Below, one piece after another: positions 1 to 10,645 of a DNA stretch of 64,000 nt (positions are counted from its first letter, which is position 1; each line of letters opens with the position of its first letter). The DNA comes from Scleroderma bovista (taxonomy: Eukaryota; Basidiomycota; Agaricomycetes; Boletales; Sclerodermataceae). A model generated the notes under the pieces. The model ran no database searches. It worked only from the letters and a program-made list of their open reading frames with translations, and was not told the DNA's origin. Both the position numbers and the translations under genes were made by a program. The stretch spans positions 43,517 to 107,516 of the forward strand of contig JAYMGJ010000207.1 of assembly GCA_037178675.1 (NCBI GenBank), read 5' to 3'.

Positions 1-1
1 C

Positions 2-742
2 AAATGGTTCGAACCGGACCTACTCAACTCCGCCAATCCCCGCGCCCGTCCGCTATGGATGGACAACTACACCCAGTTCGTCTCCGAACTGAAGTCCAAC
101 TTCGGCCTGCATGACCCCGTTGGAGATGCCGAACATCAGTTGGACAACCTGTCCATGAAAGAAGGACAGAAAATCAACAAGTACGTGGTTGAGTTCAACT
201 GCCTCGCTGGCCAAGTCCGCAGCTATGGTGATGGCGCCCTCTGCCACATTTTCTACAGCGGTCTCCCCAACCGCATCAAGGACGAAATCTCTCGCGTTGG
301 CAAACCCCGCACCCTTGATGGTTACCGCACTCTCACGCAGACCATCAATGCCAGGTACTGGGAGCGCAAATCTGAAGTTGCGCGCCAAGCCAAGACCTCC
401 ACTTCCTCTTCGTCCAACTCCACCTCCAAAGGCAACTCCTCCGCCTCGTCCGACTCCAAGGGTAAAACCAAGGAGAAGGACAACAAGAACAAGAGCTCCG
501 AGAAGTCGAAGAGCTCCTCCGGTGCCAAGCCCGCCTCCTCCAAAACCCCCGCCCATCTTGGAAAGGATGGCAAGTTGACCGAGGAAGAGCGCCAGTGGCG
601 CATCAAAGATAAGCTCTGCATGTTCTGCGGACAGCCAGGCCATATGGCCAGGGACTGTCCAAAGTCCACCTCCAAGAGCTCTAAAGCCAAGGCCCGCTCT
701 GCCAAGGCTGTGACTCCTGCTGCTGCGGAGTCAAAAAATTAG
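2..742 (+). CDS. Gag (capsid/nucleocapsid) of Ty3/Gypsy element, 5' partial
   Basis: The frame is open from the first bases of the window, so the true start lies upstream. The N-terminal part resembles the retrotransposon gag capsid domain. A Lys/Ser-rich low-complexity linker follows. A zinc knuckle of the CCHC type (CMFCGQPGHMARDC) sits near positions 617-660 and would bind element RNA. The frame ends at a TAG (740-742) that directly follows a slippery heptamer, so pol is probably made by frameshifting. Many GC-rich ORFs on the opposite strand here are shadows. Confidence 0.9.
   Translation, partial: KWFEPDLLNSANPRARPLWMDNYTQFVSELKSNFGLHDPVGDAEHQLDNLSMKEGQKINKYVVEFNCLAGQVRSYGDGALCHIFYSGLPNRIKDEISRVGKPRTLDGYRTLTQTINARYWERKSEVARQAKTSTSSSSNSTSKGNSSASSDSKGKTKEKDNKNKSSEKSKSSSGAKPASSKTPAHLGKDGKLTEEERQWRIKDKLCMFCGQPGHMARDCPKSTSKSSKAKARSAKAVTPAAAESKN
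733..739 (+). promoter_or_regulatory. Candidate -1 programmed frameshift site (A AAA AAT)
   Basis: The last gag codons read TCA AAA AAT TAG. The heptamer A_AAA_AAT fits the X_XXY_YYZ rule for -1 slippage. Slipping back one base at this point enters the open pol frame directly. Downstream, a CCCAG...CTGGG pairing (about 755-775) could form the stimulatory stem-loop. Function is inferred from sequence only. Confidence 0.6.
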
Positions 743-3700
743 ACAGCAGCTCCCAGAACTCCGCACAAGCTGGGGGTTGCGTTGACTCCGACTGTGCAAC
801 TATGGAGTTACGCCTCAACGCATCCGCTCTCTCCGATCCCAACTCCCTTATGCCCTCCATCACGATTACGTCCCCCGTTGCTATTCCTCCTGTTTCCGCT
901 CTTGTTGACTCTGGCTCTAGTCACTGTTTCATAGATAGCAAATTTGTTAATAAACACACTCTTGAAACCTACGCAATCGCTCTGCTTGAACTCCGCCTCC
1001 TAGACGGTTCTACGAACACCTTCATTACTAAAGCCATCAAACTCGACATTCAGTTCTCCATAGGCGAAGTCAACTCCGAAACATTCTACGTAACTCCGCT
1101 GGATTCCTCCTGCGTGCTGGTCCTCGGACATAGCTGGCTCACCCACTACAATCCGTTGATTGACTGGGTTTTGGGCCACATCAAATTCCATAAAGGCACA
1201 CTGCGAATGCCCGCATCCCTGGTACCTCCTTCTGTTGAGTCCGCCTCTGTGACTGCCTCCACGGCTCCGCCACCAGAGGACTCATCTCCGCCCTCTGACT
1301 CCAACTCGCCTCAGTTGACCGCTCCCTATGTTTCGCTGATAGGCGCTGCTGCATTCGTGCGCGCTTGCAAACTCACGGGATCTACCAACTTCACATTGTA
1401 CATCCGCCCAGAAGACGCAAAGCTCTGCTCAGCCTCCACTGCCACTCCTGTCAATTCTCCCAATCTCTCCGCTGTGCCAGAAGTCTACCATGACTTCGCT
1501 GACGTCTTCAGCAAGGCAAAAGCTACCACGCTCGCTCCGCATCACGAGTATGATCTCCGAATCGATTTGGAGGAAGGCGCAAGCCCTCCACTGGGTACTG
1601 TGTACTCCCTTTCACAGACTGAATTAGGGGTGCTCCGCACATTCATCGACGAGCACCTCTCCTACGGCTTCATTCGACAGTCGACCTCCGCTCATGGAGC
1701 TCCTGTCCTGTTCGTATGCAAAAAGGATGGATCACTCTGCCTCTGCGTCGACTACAGAGGACTGAACAAAATATCAAAGAAAGACCGCTACCCACTCCCT
1801 CTCATCTCCGACCTCCTGGATTCCCCCAGCAAGGCAAAGATCTATTCAAAAATCGATCTCTGCCACGCGTACCATTTGGTCTGTATCACTGAAGGGGATG
1901 AATGGAAGACCGCGTTTCGCATGTGGTATGGTTCCTTCGAGTGGAATGTCATGCCTTTCAGCTTGACCAATGCTCCCGCGGCTTTCCAGCGATTTGTTAA
2001 CAGCATTCTCTCCGATATGCTTGATGTCTGTGTCGTCGTCTACCTGGACGTCATCCTTATCTACTCCGAAGACATTGAATCGCATCAAAAGCATGTCCAC
2101 GAAGTCCTCCGATGCCTCCGCAAGCATAATCTCTTTGCTAAACCGGAAAAGTGCGAATTCCATACCACCTCCACCGAATACCTGGGCTTCTGCCTCTCCC
2201 CCGATGGCCTTTCCATGTCCGCCGACAAAGTCAAAGCCATCTCTGACTGGCCAGGACCCCACAAGGTGAAGGATATCCAGTCCTTCCTCGGTTTTGCGAA
2301 CTTCTACCGTTGCTTCATCTTCAACTACTCCGACATTGTCGTGCCTCTCACACGGCTTACCTGCAAAAACATTCCTTGGAATTTTGGTGAGGACTGTCGC
2401 TCCGCCTTTAACCTCCTGAAGAAGGCCTTCACCTCCGCTCCCATCCTTACCCACTGGGTCCCTGACGCTCCGCTGACTGTGGAGACCGATGCTTCGGACT
2501 ATGCCATCGCTGGAATCCTTTCCATCACTGGCTCCGACGAGGTCCTCTGCCCTGTCGCGTACTACTCGCGCACTCTGTCTGCTCCGGAGCTGAATTATGA
2601 CACCCACGACAAGGAGCTTTTGGCCATTTTCAAGGCTTTTAAGCACTGGCGACACTACCTTGAGGGCTCCGCCACTCCGGTTGATGTGGTCACCGACCAC
2701 AAGAACTTGGAATATTTCTCCAGCTCCAAGGTCTTGACCCGCCGTCAAGCCCACTGGTCGGAGTACCTCTCCCAGTTCAACCTCGCCATCCACTTCCGCC
2801 CTGGACACCTTGGAGCTAAGCCTGATGCCCTCACTAGACGCTGGGACGTCTACCCAAAAGAGGGGGATAGGGACTACGCTCGGGTCAACCCACACAACCT
2901 CCGACCCATGTTCACCCAAGAACAACTCGCGTCCTCCCTTAGGGCAACAATTCTCCTCACTCCGGCAATCCGTGCTGCCATCCTCGTCAACGTGGAGCAA
3001 CTCCACAAAGACATCCTCGCAGCTCTCCCCTCTGATCCTGTCGTGCTCAGCCACAAGTCCGACTCATCCGATTCTCGGTGGTCATCAGACTCCGCTGGCC
3101 TACTCTGCCTTGATGATAGGATCTACGTGCCGGATGCTAATGATCTCCACCTCAGAGTCCTCCGCTACAAGCACGACCACCCGCTCTCTGGCCACTTCGG
3201 CCAAAACCGCACTTTGGAACTAGTCCGCCGGGAATATACCTGGCCAGGTGTCCGCACCTTCGTAAAAGACTACATAAGTTCCTGCACATCCTGCGGACAT
3301 GCTAAGGTCCCTAGGCATAGGCCCTACGGCCTATTAAAACAACTTCCAATCCCCGCTCGCCCATGGCATTCCATATCCATGGACTTCATCGAGCAACTAC
3401 CCTCCTCCGATGGATTCACCTCCATCTTAGTTGTCATGGACTGCCTCTCGAAGCAAGGAATATTCATTCCGACCTACGACACCATCACTTCCCTTGAGCT
3501 TGCCAAGCTCTTCGTCGCGCATGTGTTTTCCAAACACAGAGTACCCACCCATGTCACCTCCGACAGAGGTTCGGAGTTCGTTTCTCACTTCTTCCAATCG
3601 CTTGGAAAAGCACTCGGAATGACCTTACATTTCACCTCTGGCTATCACCCAGAAGGAGATGGTCAAACTGAGCGGATGAACCAAACACTTGAGCAGTACC

Positions 3701-3987
3701 TCCAAATCTACTGCAATTATCAACAAGACAACTGGGCTGAACTCCTCCCACTTGCGGAGTTCACGTTTAATAACTCTCCCAGCGCAACCACTGGTGTCTC
3801 GCCCTTCTTCGCTAATAAAGGCTACCACCCTGACATTGCAGTAAACTCCGACTTGGGCCTCAGTTCCTCCCGCGCTCAAGAATACACCTCCGACCTCAAG
3901 GAACTCCATGAGTTTCTCCACTCTGAGATGGCCCTTGCGCAACAGTGCTACCAAGGCCCCGCAGTATTGGGTTATGAGACTCAGTGA
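742..3987 (+). pseudogene. Pol polyprotein of Ty3/Gypsy (PR-RT-RNase H-IN), inactivated
   Basis: Read in the -1 frame relative to gag. Domains in order: aspartic protease (DSGSSHCFID, near 910-940); reverse transcriptase (about 1630-2200); RNase H (about 2480-2860, ETDASDYAIAG and TDHKNLEYF); integrase zinc finger (HDHPLSGHFG ... CTSCGHAK, about 3175-3310); DDE core (MDFIEQL, TSDRGSEF, PEGDGQTERMNQ, about 3380-3690). The RT active site reads YLDVILIYS where the family has YLDD: the second catalytic aspartate is Val (codon 2050-2052), so the enzyme should be inactive. The frame ends abruptly after the integrase at 3985-3987, inside non-element sequence. The large antisense ORF 1846-3054 is a shadow. 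Confidence 0.9.
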
Positions 3988-4017
3988 TAAAGGAAGGTCA
4001 CTATATTATCTACCTAT

Positions 4018-4347
4018 TGGGTTATGAGACTGGTATCTTGGAAAAAAGGTGTGGTGGGGGTTGCTGCAGTGGACCTAAAGGACAGAAGCTGTGGTAGGAA
4101 ATTGGTAACCCTGTAGTAACCTCAGTAGATGTTCAAGCTACTACATTAGAGTAGTACCTGTAGTAACTACTACAAGTGAGTATGTGTAGAAATGAGTGTG
4201 TAATGGACTACTTACCCTCAGTAGATGTTCAAGCTACTGAGGGACTAATAGGAAAATACTACTGTGTATGTGCGCTAGGAAGGCTTATGTAAGCCACGCA
4301 GTCACGTGCCTAAGTACCTAGTAACATGTGCTGGTTAATTTACAACA
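4018..4347 (-). repeat. Copia-type solo LTR remnant
   Basis: Read on the minus strand it starts TGTTGTAAATT and ends CATAACCCA, the TG...CA form of Copia LTRs. Its middle aligns by eye to the LTR of the intact Copia element at 58817-59123: both have an AATGA-TGTGTA-like stretch followed by TTACC(C)CTCAGTA and a stem-loop. The stem-loop here is CCCTCAGTAG (4215-4224) pairing perfectly with 4234-4243. A second copy of the CTCAGTAGATGTTCAAGCTACT-type segment lies at 4121-4142. A 17-bp direct repeat (3965-3981 and 4015-4031) marks the left edge. No target-site duplication was found. Confidence 0.55.
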
Positions 4348-5211
4348 TGGTAGATAAGTCAGTTTATCTGGAAAAATTTGTAGAGGGACACTGTAAATTC
4401 CTGGGATGGGGTCTCAGCGCTGGAACCCAGTGATTGGAAGGCGGTGCTTTAGCAGACGTCGGGATCGGGATTATGCGAGGCGCCGCGACGTCAAACGAAA
4501 TGTTCCGCTGGAGTGACGGCACCGTGTACCTCATGGGCGGGCGTACACTGACGGCATGAGCCATCAATGAGTGTTGCACCTTACAGCGGTGTACAACACA
4601 TGCTCTTTGACCTAGTTAGAAGTGGCTTATGAGCTGTGTAGCCATTGGATTTCATGCATACGAACAGTGTAATAACCATCTGTTGTACAGCAATGACTAT
4701 GACGACATACTAGCAAGTCGCTTCTTTGAAGTTCTAGGTGACAGGTAGGTATGCTGGTACTACTGAGTGCGGAATTTTTTTGTCATTCCAAGTGACGAAA
4801 TGCCGTCATCTGAGCGTTCTCAGCGCTCACCATTGTCCCAGCCTGTCGGTGACAGGCTCAAGTTTTGCAGCTCATATTTACACCTCTGTGTAAATCTCAC
4901 TGTAAATTTACTGCTTTACTCTACTTTACACTGACTTTACACCCCTTGCCAGCAATTTACTAGATTTACTGTTCGAACCAGTTGAACCACGAGGGTTGTG
5001 TGTCCATGTTTGACCATTTATGTCAATGCATCACCACAAGGCCTTGTAGTGCCGCCATGCCTCATTGATCCATCGTTGAGTCCTTTCCTCTACGCTCTCC
5101 CCCTACAAACCCCTGTATTAACGTTCGTGGACTCATCCATTGCCATCTCCAGATCGCAACTGACCTGTTCTAGGTGGCCGGAGCACCTTCCCTCATTCTA
5201 CACTGTGTAGA
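4348..5211. other. No gene seen; degenerate intergenic sequence
   Basis: Short ORFs only. The stretch 4880-4970 is rich in repeated TTTAC/GTAAAT words. No coding similarity was recognised until PRP8-like sequence begins near 5212. Confidence 0.5.
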
Positions 5212-8200
5212 TTGGGCCGATGTCATTTTATTGTGGGATATCAAGCATCATGTTTCCCACCAGTTGTCTTCTACATGCCAAAGGAATTGGGTGGTTGCTG
5301 CGGTCTTGGGGATGTTGTCTATGGGCCACGTCCTTATCCCCCCAGAGCGACTTATGGCGGTGGTCAAAGTGGATGGGTGTTGGAGGTTGGTTTCACTCTC
5401 TTTTACTCCCTGGCGATTACTCACTTCTGTGCTGGGATGTTCCTCTTAGGCTCTGCTCATGGTTGTCAGAGTACTTGATGAAACACAAGGAGGTGAATGT
5501 GCAAAACTGATGTCTTATTCTTGATGATCTAGAGGACAGCTGGGGCAGAGGGTATCCCGCATGTCAATACTCTTTTCCAGAAGGATCGTCACGCGCTGTT
5601 TAAACGGTAAGTCTACTCTCTTATACATTTTGTGCCTGTTTGACCAAAGTTGATTACAGTAACCCATCGGTGGATGTCACGGCATCATGGGGAAACGCGG
5701 CAGCTCAACAACTATCGTGTTGACATCATTGTTGTGCCGGGTGGTGTGGAAGGTATCTTGGAGCACACGTTGTTCAAGGGAACGTACTTCCCGACGTGAA
5801 AGGGTCTCTTCTGGGTAGAAGGCGTCTGGTTTCGAAGAGTCTATGCGATACAAGAAGCTCACCAATGCGCAACGTTCGAGTCTCAACTAAATTCCTAACC
5901 GTCGTTTCACGCTGTGGAGCCCGACGGTCAATCAAGCGAACGTCTATGTCGGTTTCCAGGTACAACTTGACTTGACTGGTATCTTCATGCACGGCAAGAT
6001 CCCTGCCCTCGGGATCAGCTTGATGTGGCAAAAAAGTCAGTCAATTCTTAGCTCATAACGTAAGTTTTCACTGAGCGATACCCATAGTTCACGAGAGCGT
6101 CGTCATGGACTTGTGTCAAGTGCTTGATCAAGAACTCGAGCCTTTCCAGATGGAGACGGTTCAAAAAGAAACGATCCACCCCCGAAAGAGTTACAAAATG
6201 AACTCGTCCTGCGCTGACATCTTGTTATTCTCGGCTTACAAGTGGAATATAACTCGACCTTCATTGGTCACTGAGGTATGTTCTTTCCTTTGCCTGCTGT
6301 TTTCTCAAATCAAGCTGATGTGAATTTCCTGTACTAGAATAAGGATATTCGGACAGTACGACGAGTAACAAATACTGGATCGACGTCCAGCTTCATTGGG
6401 GTGACTTCGACTCACATGATATCGAGCGATATACTCGTGCGAAGTTCTTGGACTATGCACGTGTACTGTTTTGTTCTCATATCCCATCTACTGACTTTCT
6501 ATCTTACCTGTCAGGTATCGGACTCTATGAGTATCTACCCGTCCCCCACAGGTGTTATGATTGGCATGGATCTCACGTACAACCTCTGGTCAGCGTATGG
6601 CAACTGGTTCCCTGGCATGAAGCCTTTGATTCAACAAGCCATGGCAAAAATTATGAAGGCAAACCCTGCTTGTCACGTTTTGCGAGAGCGCATCCGGAAG
6701 GGTCTCCAGCTGTATTCTTCAGAGTCGACGGAACCGTACTTGAATAGCCAGAACTACTCCGAACTGTTCTCCAATCAAATCATATGTAAGCGCCCCAGTC
6801 CATATATATGTACAATATCAACTGGATATTAATCAACTCGTAGGGTTCGTGGATGACACCAATGTCTACTGTGTCACCATCCACAAGACATTTGAGGGTA
6901 ACTTGACCACCAAGCCTATCAGTAAGTGTTGCGCCTACGAATTATCGTGTTAAAGGTTTCAAATACTTTTTTTTCAGACGGCGCTATCTTTATATTTAAC
7001 CCGAGATCTGGCCAATTGTTTTTGAAGGTCATTCATACCAGCGTCTGGGCGGGCCAGAAGCGTCTTGGACAGCTCGCAAAATGGAAGACCGCCGAAGAAG
7101 TTGCTGCCTTGGTCCGCTCGTTGCCCGTTGAAGAGCAGCCTAAGCAGGTTAATATTGCTTTGCTAACCGCCAGTGAGATTCGTGACATCATCTTTCAGGT
7201 CGTCTGCGTCGATCGTCGCCCAGGGGATGTTCCAGCTGAGGGAGATAGTAAATCAGATGGAGAGAGGGGTGTGCCAGTATTTGGAGTGGGGGCTGAACAT
7301 TGACCCGGCGACGTTGAAGGAATTCGAAGACATGGTATGCAAGGATTTTCCACCCCACCACCCACTGCCATACTGTTCACCGCCCCCACCTGTGGCCTCA
7401 CTCGTTGCCGTCCAACGAGCAACGGTACTCTTTGCCCAATGCACAGTACGTGCCTTCACTGCCCTCATTCAACTCGCCCCCAGAGACTCCCTTGCCCTCA
7501 TAATCTACGTCGTCACCCGCCTCATCTGTGTCACCCCCCACCCCAGTCGGCATCACAGATCTTTCTGCCAAGATCATGTTGGCTTCCACATCGCTGGGGT
7601 ACTCGAAGCTATCAGAACACGTTCACGCACCACCAACCAAAAGCAAGATGTTCGCCTTCACCCCCCCCCCCCTGGCGGTATGGTAATATTTTACATATAC
7701 ACCTCTCACTTGTCAGTTGCATCTAGAGCAGGTTTTCTTCTCGACAAAAGAAGCCAGATATTGTACACGGTGGTGTCACCAATCTGGCCCCACGATTCGC
7801 TATTCAACGGACAAGAATTGCTATGTATACCCCACCTCTACATCGCATTTCATCGTCACACCCTCAGTGCAACGACGGCAATTGGCGGAACTTGAGAAGG
7901 GCACCGAGGCACAGGGCCAGGTCACCGCCATTCAGACGTAAGTTGATGCATGCCACATCTTCGAGTAAAGCTAATGCCTTTCCGTAGCCAAATGACTAAC
8001 GTCCACGGTGATACCATACAGACTGTGACAACTACCAATTATGAACAACAGGTCTTCAGCAGCAAGTCGGACTGGTGTGTCCGTGCAATCTCCGCTACAC
8101 ATCTCTCTTCGCCTACAGCACATTTACCTGTCCAATGATGACGTGAAAGACGACGCTGGATCTTACACATATGTCCTGCCGAAGAACGTTCTGCGCGCCT

Positions 8201-8600
8201 TCATTACCGCTGCGGACCTTCAGACCCAGGTGGCTGCACTCCTGTACGGAGTTCCCCCCTCCCCCCCGATAACAAACACATCAAGGAAATTAGGGCGATA
8301 ACTTGGCCACCTCAGCGCGGAATCAACGACACTGTTGAACCTCCCTCGCACCTTCCCAGGGACGACTTCTTACTAAAAGACCTTGACCCTCTCAGTGGGT
8401 GGATCAAGACTCAGGCGCTTGAGCTTAACCACCTCTCACCTACCGATGTTACGACACATGCCAAGGTGATGGCTGAGCACTCTGAATGTGGTCCATCGTC
8501 GATATGTATCACCGCCTTGTTCACGCCAGGCCCCATCTCGCTATCCTCATATTCCCTTACGGTACTTGGATTTGCTAGTCGGGCCACCTCGCAGCCCCTG
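5212..8600 (+). pseudogene. PRP8 (U5 snRNP spliceosome core protein) pseudogene, C-terminal part
   Basis: Translated pieces in all three forward frames match conserved PRP8 in collinear order: FPPVVFYMPKELGG (about 5240), LEDLEDSWGRG (about 5525), [13 protein letters not shown] (about 5760), [14 protein letters not shown] (6105), [12 protein letters not shown] (about 6200), [12 protein letters not shown] (about 6535), SSQNY-type ELFSNQII (about 6760), [16 protein letters not shown] (about 6850), the [15 protein letters not shown] segment (about 7060), [11 protein letters not shown] (about 7170), TTTNYEQQVFSSKSDW (about 8030) and YTYVLPKNVLRAFI (about 8168). Several introns are still present. 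Frameshifts and stops are frequent, about 150 codons are missing between EEQPKQ (7146) and the SEIRDII motif, and a foreign insert sits at 7197-7860. Similarity fades just before 8658. The functional PRP8 must lie elsewhere. Confidence 0.9.
7197..7700 (+). pseudogene. Cyclin-domain gene fragment embedded in the PRP8 relic
   Basis: Starting right after the PRP8 motif SEIRDIIFQ, the translation changes to [17 protein letters not shown], then [14 protein letters not shown], which resembles the end of the cyclin box in basidiomycete PCL/PHO80-type cyclins. Downstream, in shifted frames, are Pro/Ser/Thr-rich segments and a KMFAFTPPPPW-like tail of the kind ending these cyclins. PRP8 sequence resumes near 7866. 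The fragment lacks most of the cyclin box and cannot be functional. The family assignment is from memory of the motif and is moderate. Confidence 0.55.
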
Positions 8601-8657
8601 ATTACAAATCACAGCGCGTGTGCATCCAGCCCCTCGAGCCTTTTCAATACGAGCACC

Positions 8658-10441
8658 ATGGGAATTGATGGATTATGGATGGTAAGTCAGCCATGCTGAC
8701 TTGTGTTGAGAGCCAACTAATGCTTCCAGGTTGTTGCACCTGCTGCGAGTCGACGCGCACTGGACGAGTTTGTCGTTAGTGAGGGCTTTCGCCCACTCAA
8801 TACAGGGGATGCCCCACAGCTCATGCGTGTTGGATTTAATGCAAGGTAAGGCGCATGCCGAATTGCATCCAGGACATAAAACTGACTTACAATGGTCTAC
8901 ATAGCCTCTGGATGCATGCCGCTTGTGACGTTAACAACGCGAGCGCCGGTGAATCCCCTGAGATCCAAACCATATTTTATCACCTTGTCACCATCTCACA
9001 GATGTTACTCCACGCTCACTTTGTCTTCGACGGACCACAAATGCCAAGATGGGCGTGTGGAAAGCACAAGAGTGCACCCCATTTCCTTACACAATGCTTT
9101 CAAGAACTACTTTCCGCCTTCGGATTTACCTGGCATGAGGTACATTCATTGCTGCAACAGCCGCTGCAAGTGCTGACATCCTCCCGAGGCCCCTGGTGAA
9201 GCTGAAGCTGAACTTGCCAAGCTCAATGCCCTCGGCACCATTGATGCCATTGTGTCAGATGACAGTGATGTGCTCGTGTTCGGTGCGTCATGTGTTATTC
9301 GGAGGTAAGTCAGTTTCCTGGTTTTCAATGTTAGCAAAGCTGATGGACAATAGCTCCCTGCGACATGAACGTTACGAAGTGGTCGATGTTTTCACTGAAG
9401 ATGCATTGAAGTATGGCGCCCACCTCAGCCGAGGTGGGTTACTGCTTATTGCGCTTATGAGCCGTGGTGACCGCAGTGTACGTCGTCGGTGTCCTGATCA
9501 TTATTCACTGACACAGCTTTGACAGGATGGCATTCAAGGATGTGGTATTGGTATCGCGCACAGGCTTGCCCAGTATGGGCTAGGTGACACGCTCTTGCAT
9601 GCCGCAAACACACTCCCCTTACTCGAATTCGTCTCAACATTCCTTGTTGATTGGCGGAAGGAGTTGTGTAGGGTTCTTACGTTGGATCCCCTTGGAATCC
9701 TGCAGCGCAAATATTGTGATCTTGCTCATGTCATTCAGGGCATGACTGACTTCCCTGATCCTGTTATCATTGCAAACTATTTGTCCCCTTTGACCTCGTG
9801 GTCGAAGGATGAGCCTGACCTTTCTGACTTGGCGACATGTCGTCAGCCTGACCTGACGGCTATCAGCCGATTCTGTGTACAGCGTTTCTCTTGGTCCACA
9901 GAAGCGGTCCTCAAAAATTTGAGTGGCGTTTGGACTGCTGTGGTCGTTCGAGCGCTCTGTCAGGTAAGCTACCAATGTCGTTACAAGAAAGGCAGCTGAT
10001 GTTTCCATCAAGCTCCCTCAACCACGCAACATGGCCTTTATGTTTTCACCTGCTGATCTTCACATTGTAACCTCACATCAGAAGTCGACACCCGCTCAGC
10101 CACTTACTGTATACAATGTGTCTGTTCGGAATGTATCGCTTCATGCAGCGACCATGTTTGGCATTTCAGGACATGTTGGCACAGCTCAAAAACCTCTAAT
10201 CGCAGCCCGGCGTGTTCACGCTATGGAAATACCAGCCTGTGTGGTTGACTATGGCGCACCCCATCTATCACAGGGCTCTCGAGTCACTGGTCATAAGATG
10301 GTGTTGGTACGTGGCCTCGATATCGTGGAGGTGGAAACTTGTTAATCCCACCTGCAGACACCAATGCCTCTCGAGAAAGAAAATGAAGTTGGAATTATAT
10401 ATGAGAAAAATAGTGTTATGGATCTCACAGTTTCGGATTGA
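8658..10441 (+). CDS. XPG/GEN1-like (PIN-domain) structure-specific nuclease, 476 aa
   Basis: Eight exons splice to an open frame: 8658-8681, 8730-8845, 8905-9139, 9189-9304, 9354-9477, 9526-9963, 10013-10306, 10358-10441 (1431 nt). The protein starts MGIDGLW, as Rad2/XPG/GEN1 nucleases do. Family metal-binding motifs are visible: VFDGP (D89), APGEAEAE (E129/E131), SDDSD (D149/D150/D152) and RGDRSDG (D203), followed by a helix-hairpin-like GIQGCGIGIAHRLA. Two positions differ from active enzymes: the N-terminal Asp in the VDAS-type motif is Asn (GFNAS, N45), and SGGDY is SRGDR. Family members cut flaps or Holliday junctions. Here it probably works with the YR gene that follows, for example in resolving transposition intermediates, but that is inference. 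Confidence 0.82.
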
Positions 10442-10645
10442 AAAGTTGTCGGGAGGGTCTTAAATATTGTCGTAGCAACAGTAGACTTGACGAAGATCTG
10501 TATCTCATTAGATTTTTCTTGACCTTGTTGAATGTCAGACTTTGTGTCGTACTCGCATTTCAAATGTTGTGAACCATCTCTTGACTACTCCCAGTACTGT
10601 AAACCCCCTGGCTACCTCAACACTCAAACTACATGCAACGGACAT

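Larger units (their letters stand above)
1..3966 (+). mobile_element. Ty3/Gypsy LTR retrotransposon, truncated at both ends
   Basis: Gag with a CCHC zinc knuckle is followed by protease, reverse transcriptase, RNase H and integrase, which is the Ty3/Gypsy order. The 5' LTR and the start of gag lie outside the window. The 3' end is lost: after the integrase the reading frame runs into unrelated sequence at about 3966, where a Copia-type solo LTR begins. No chromodomain and no 3' LTR are visible. The element cannot be autonomous, because the RT catalytic motif is mutated and the 3' end is missing. Confidence 0.93.

Noticed and set aside
1846..3054. 402-aa ORF on the minus strand within pol
   Set aside because: Antisense of the conserved RT/RNase H region; no motif of its own; a composition shadow of the pol frame.
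4018..4031. GGGTTATGAG as a primer-binding site of a plus-strand Copia element
   Set aside because: Orientation does not fit: the LTR next to it reads on the minus strand, and no Copia coding follows. More likely the LTR terminus itself.
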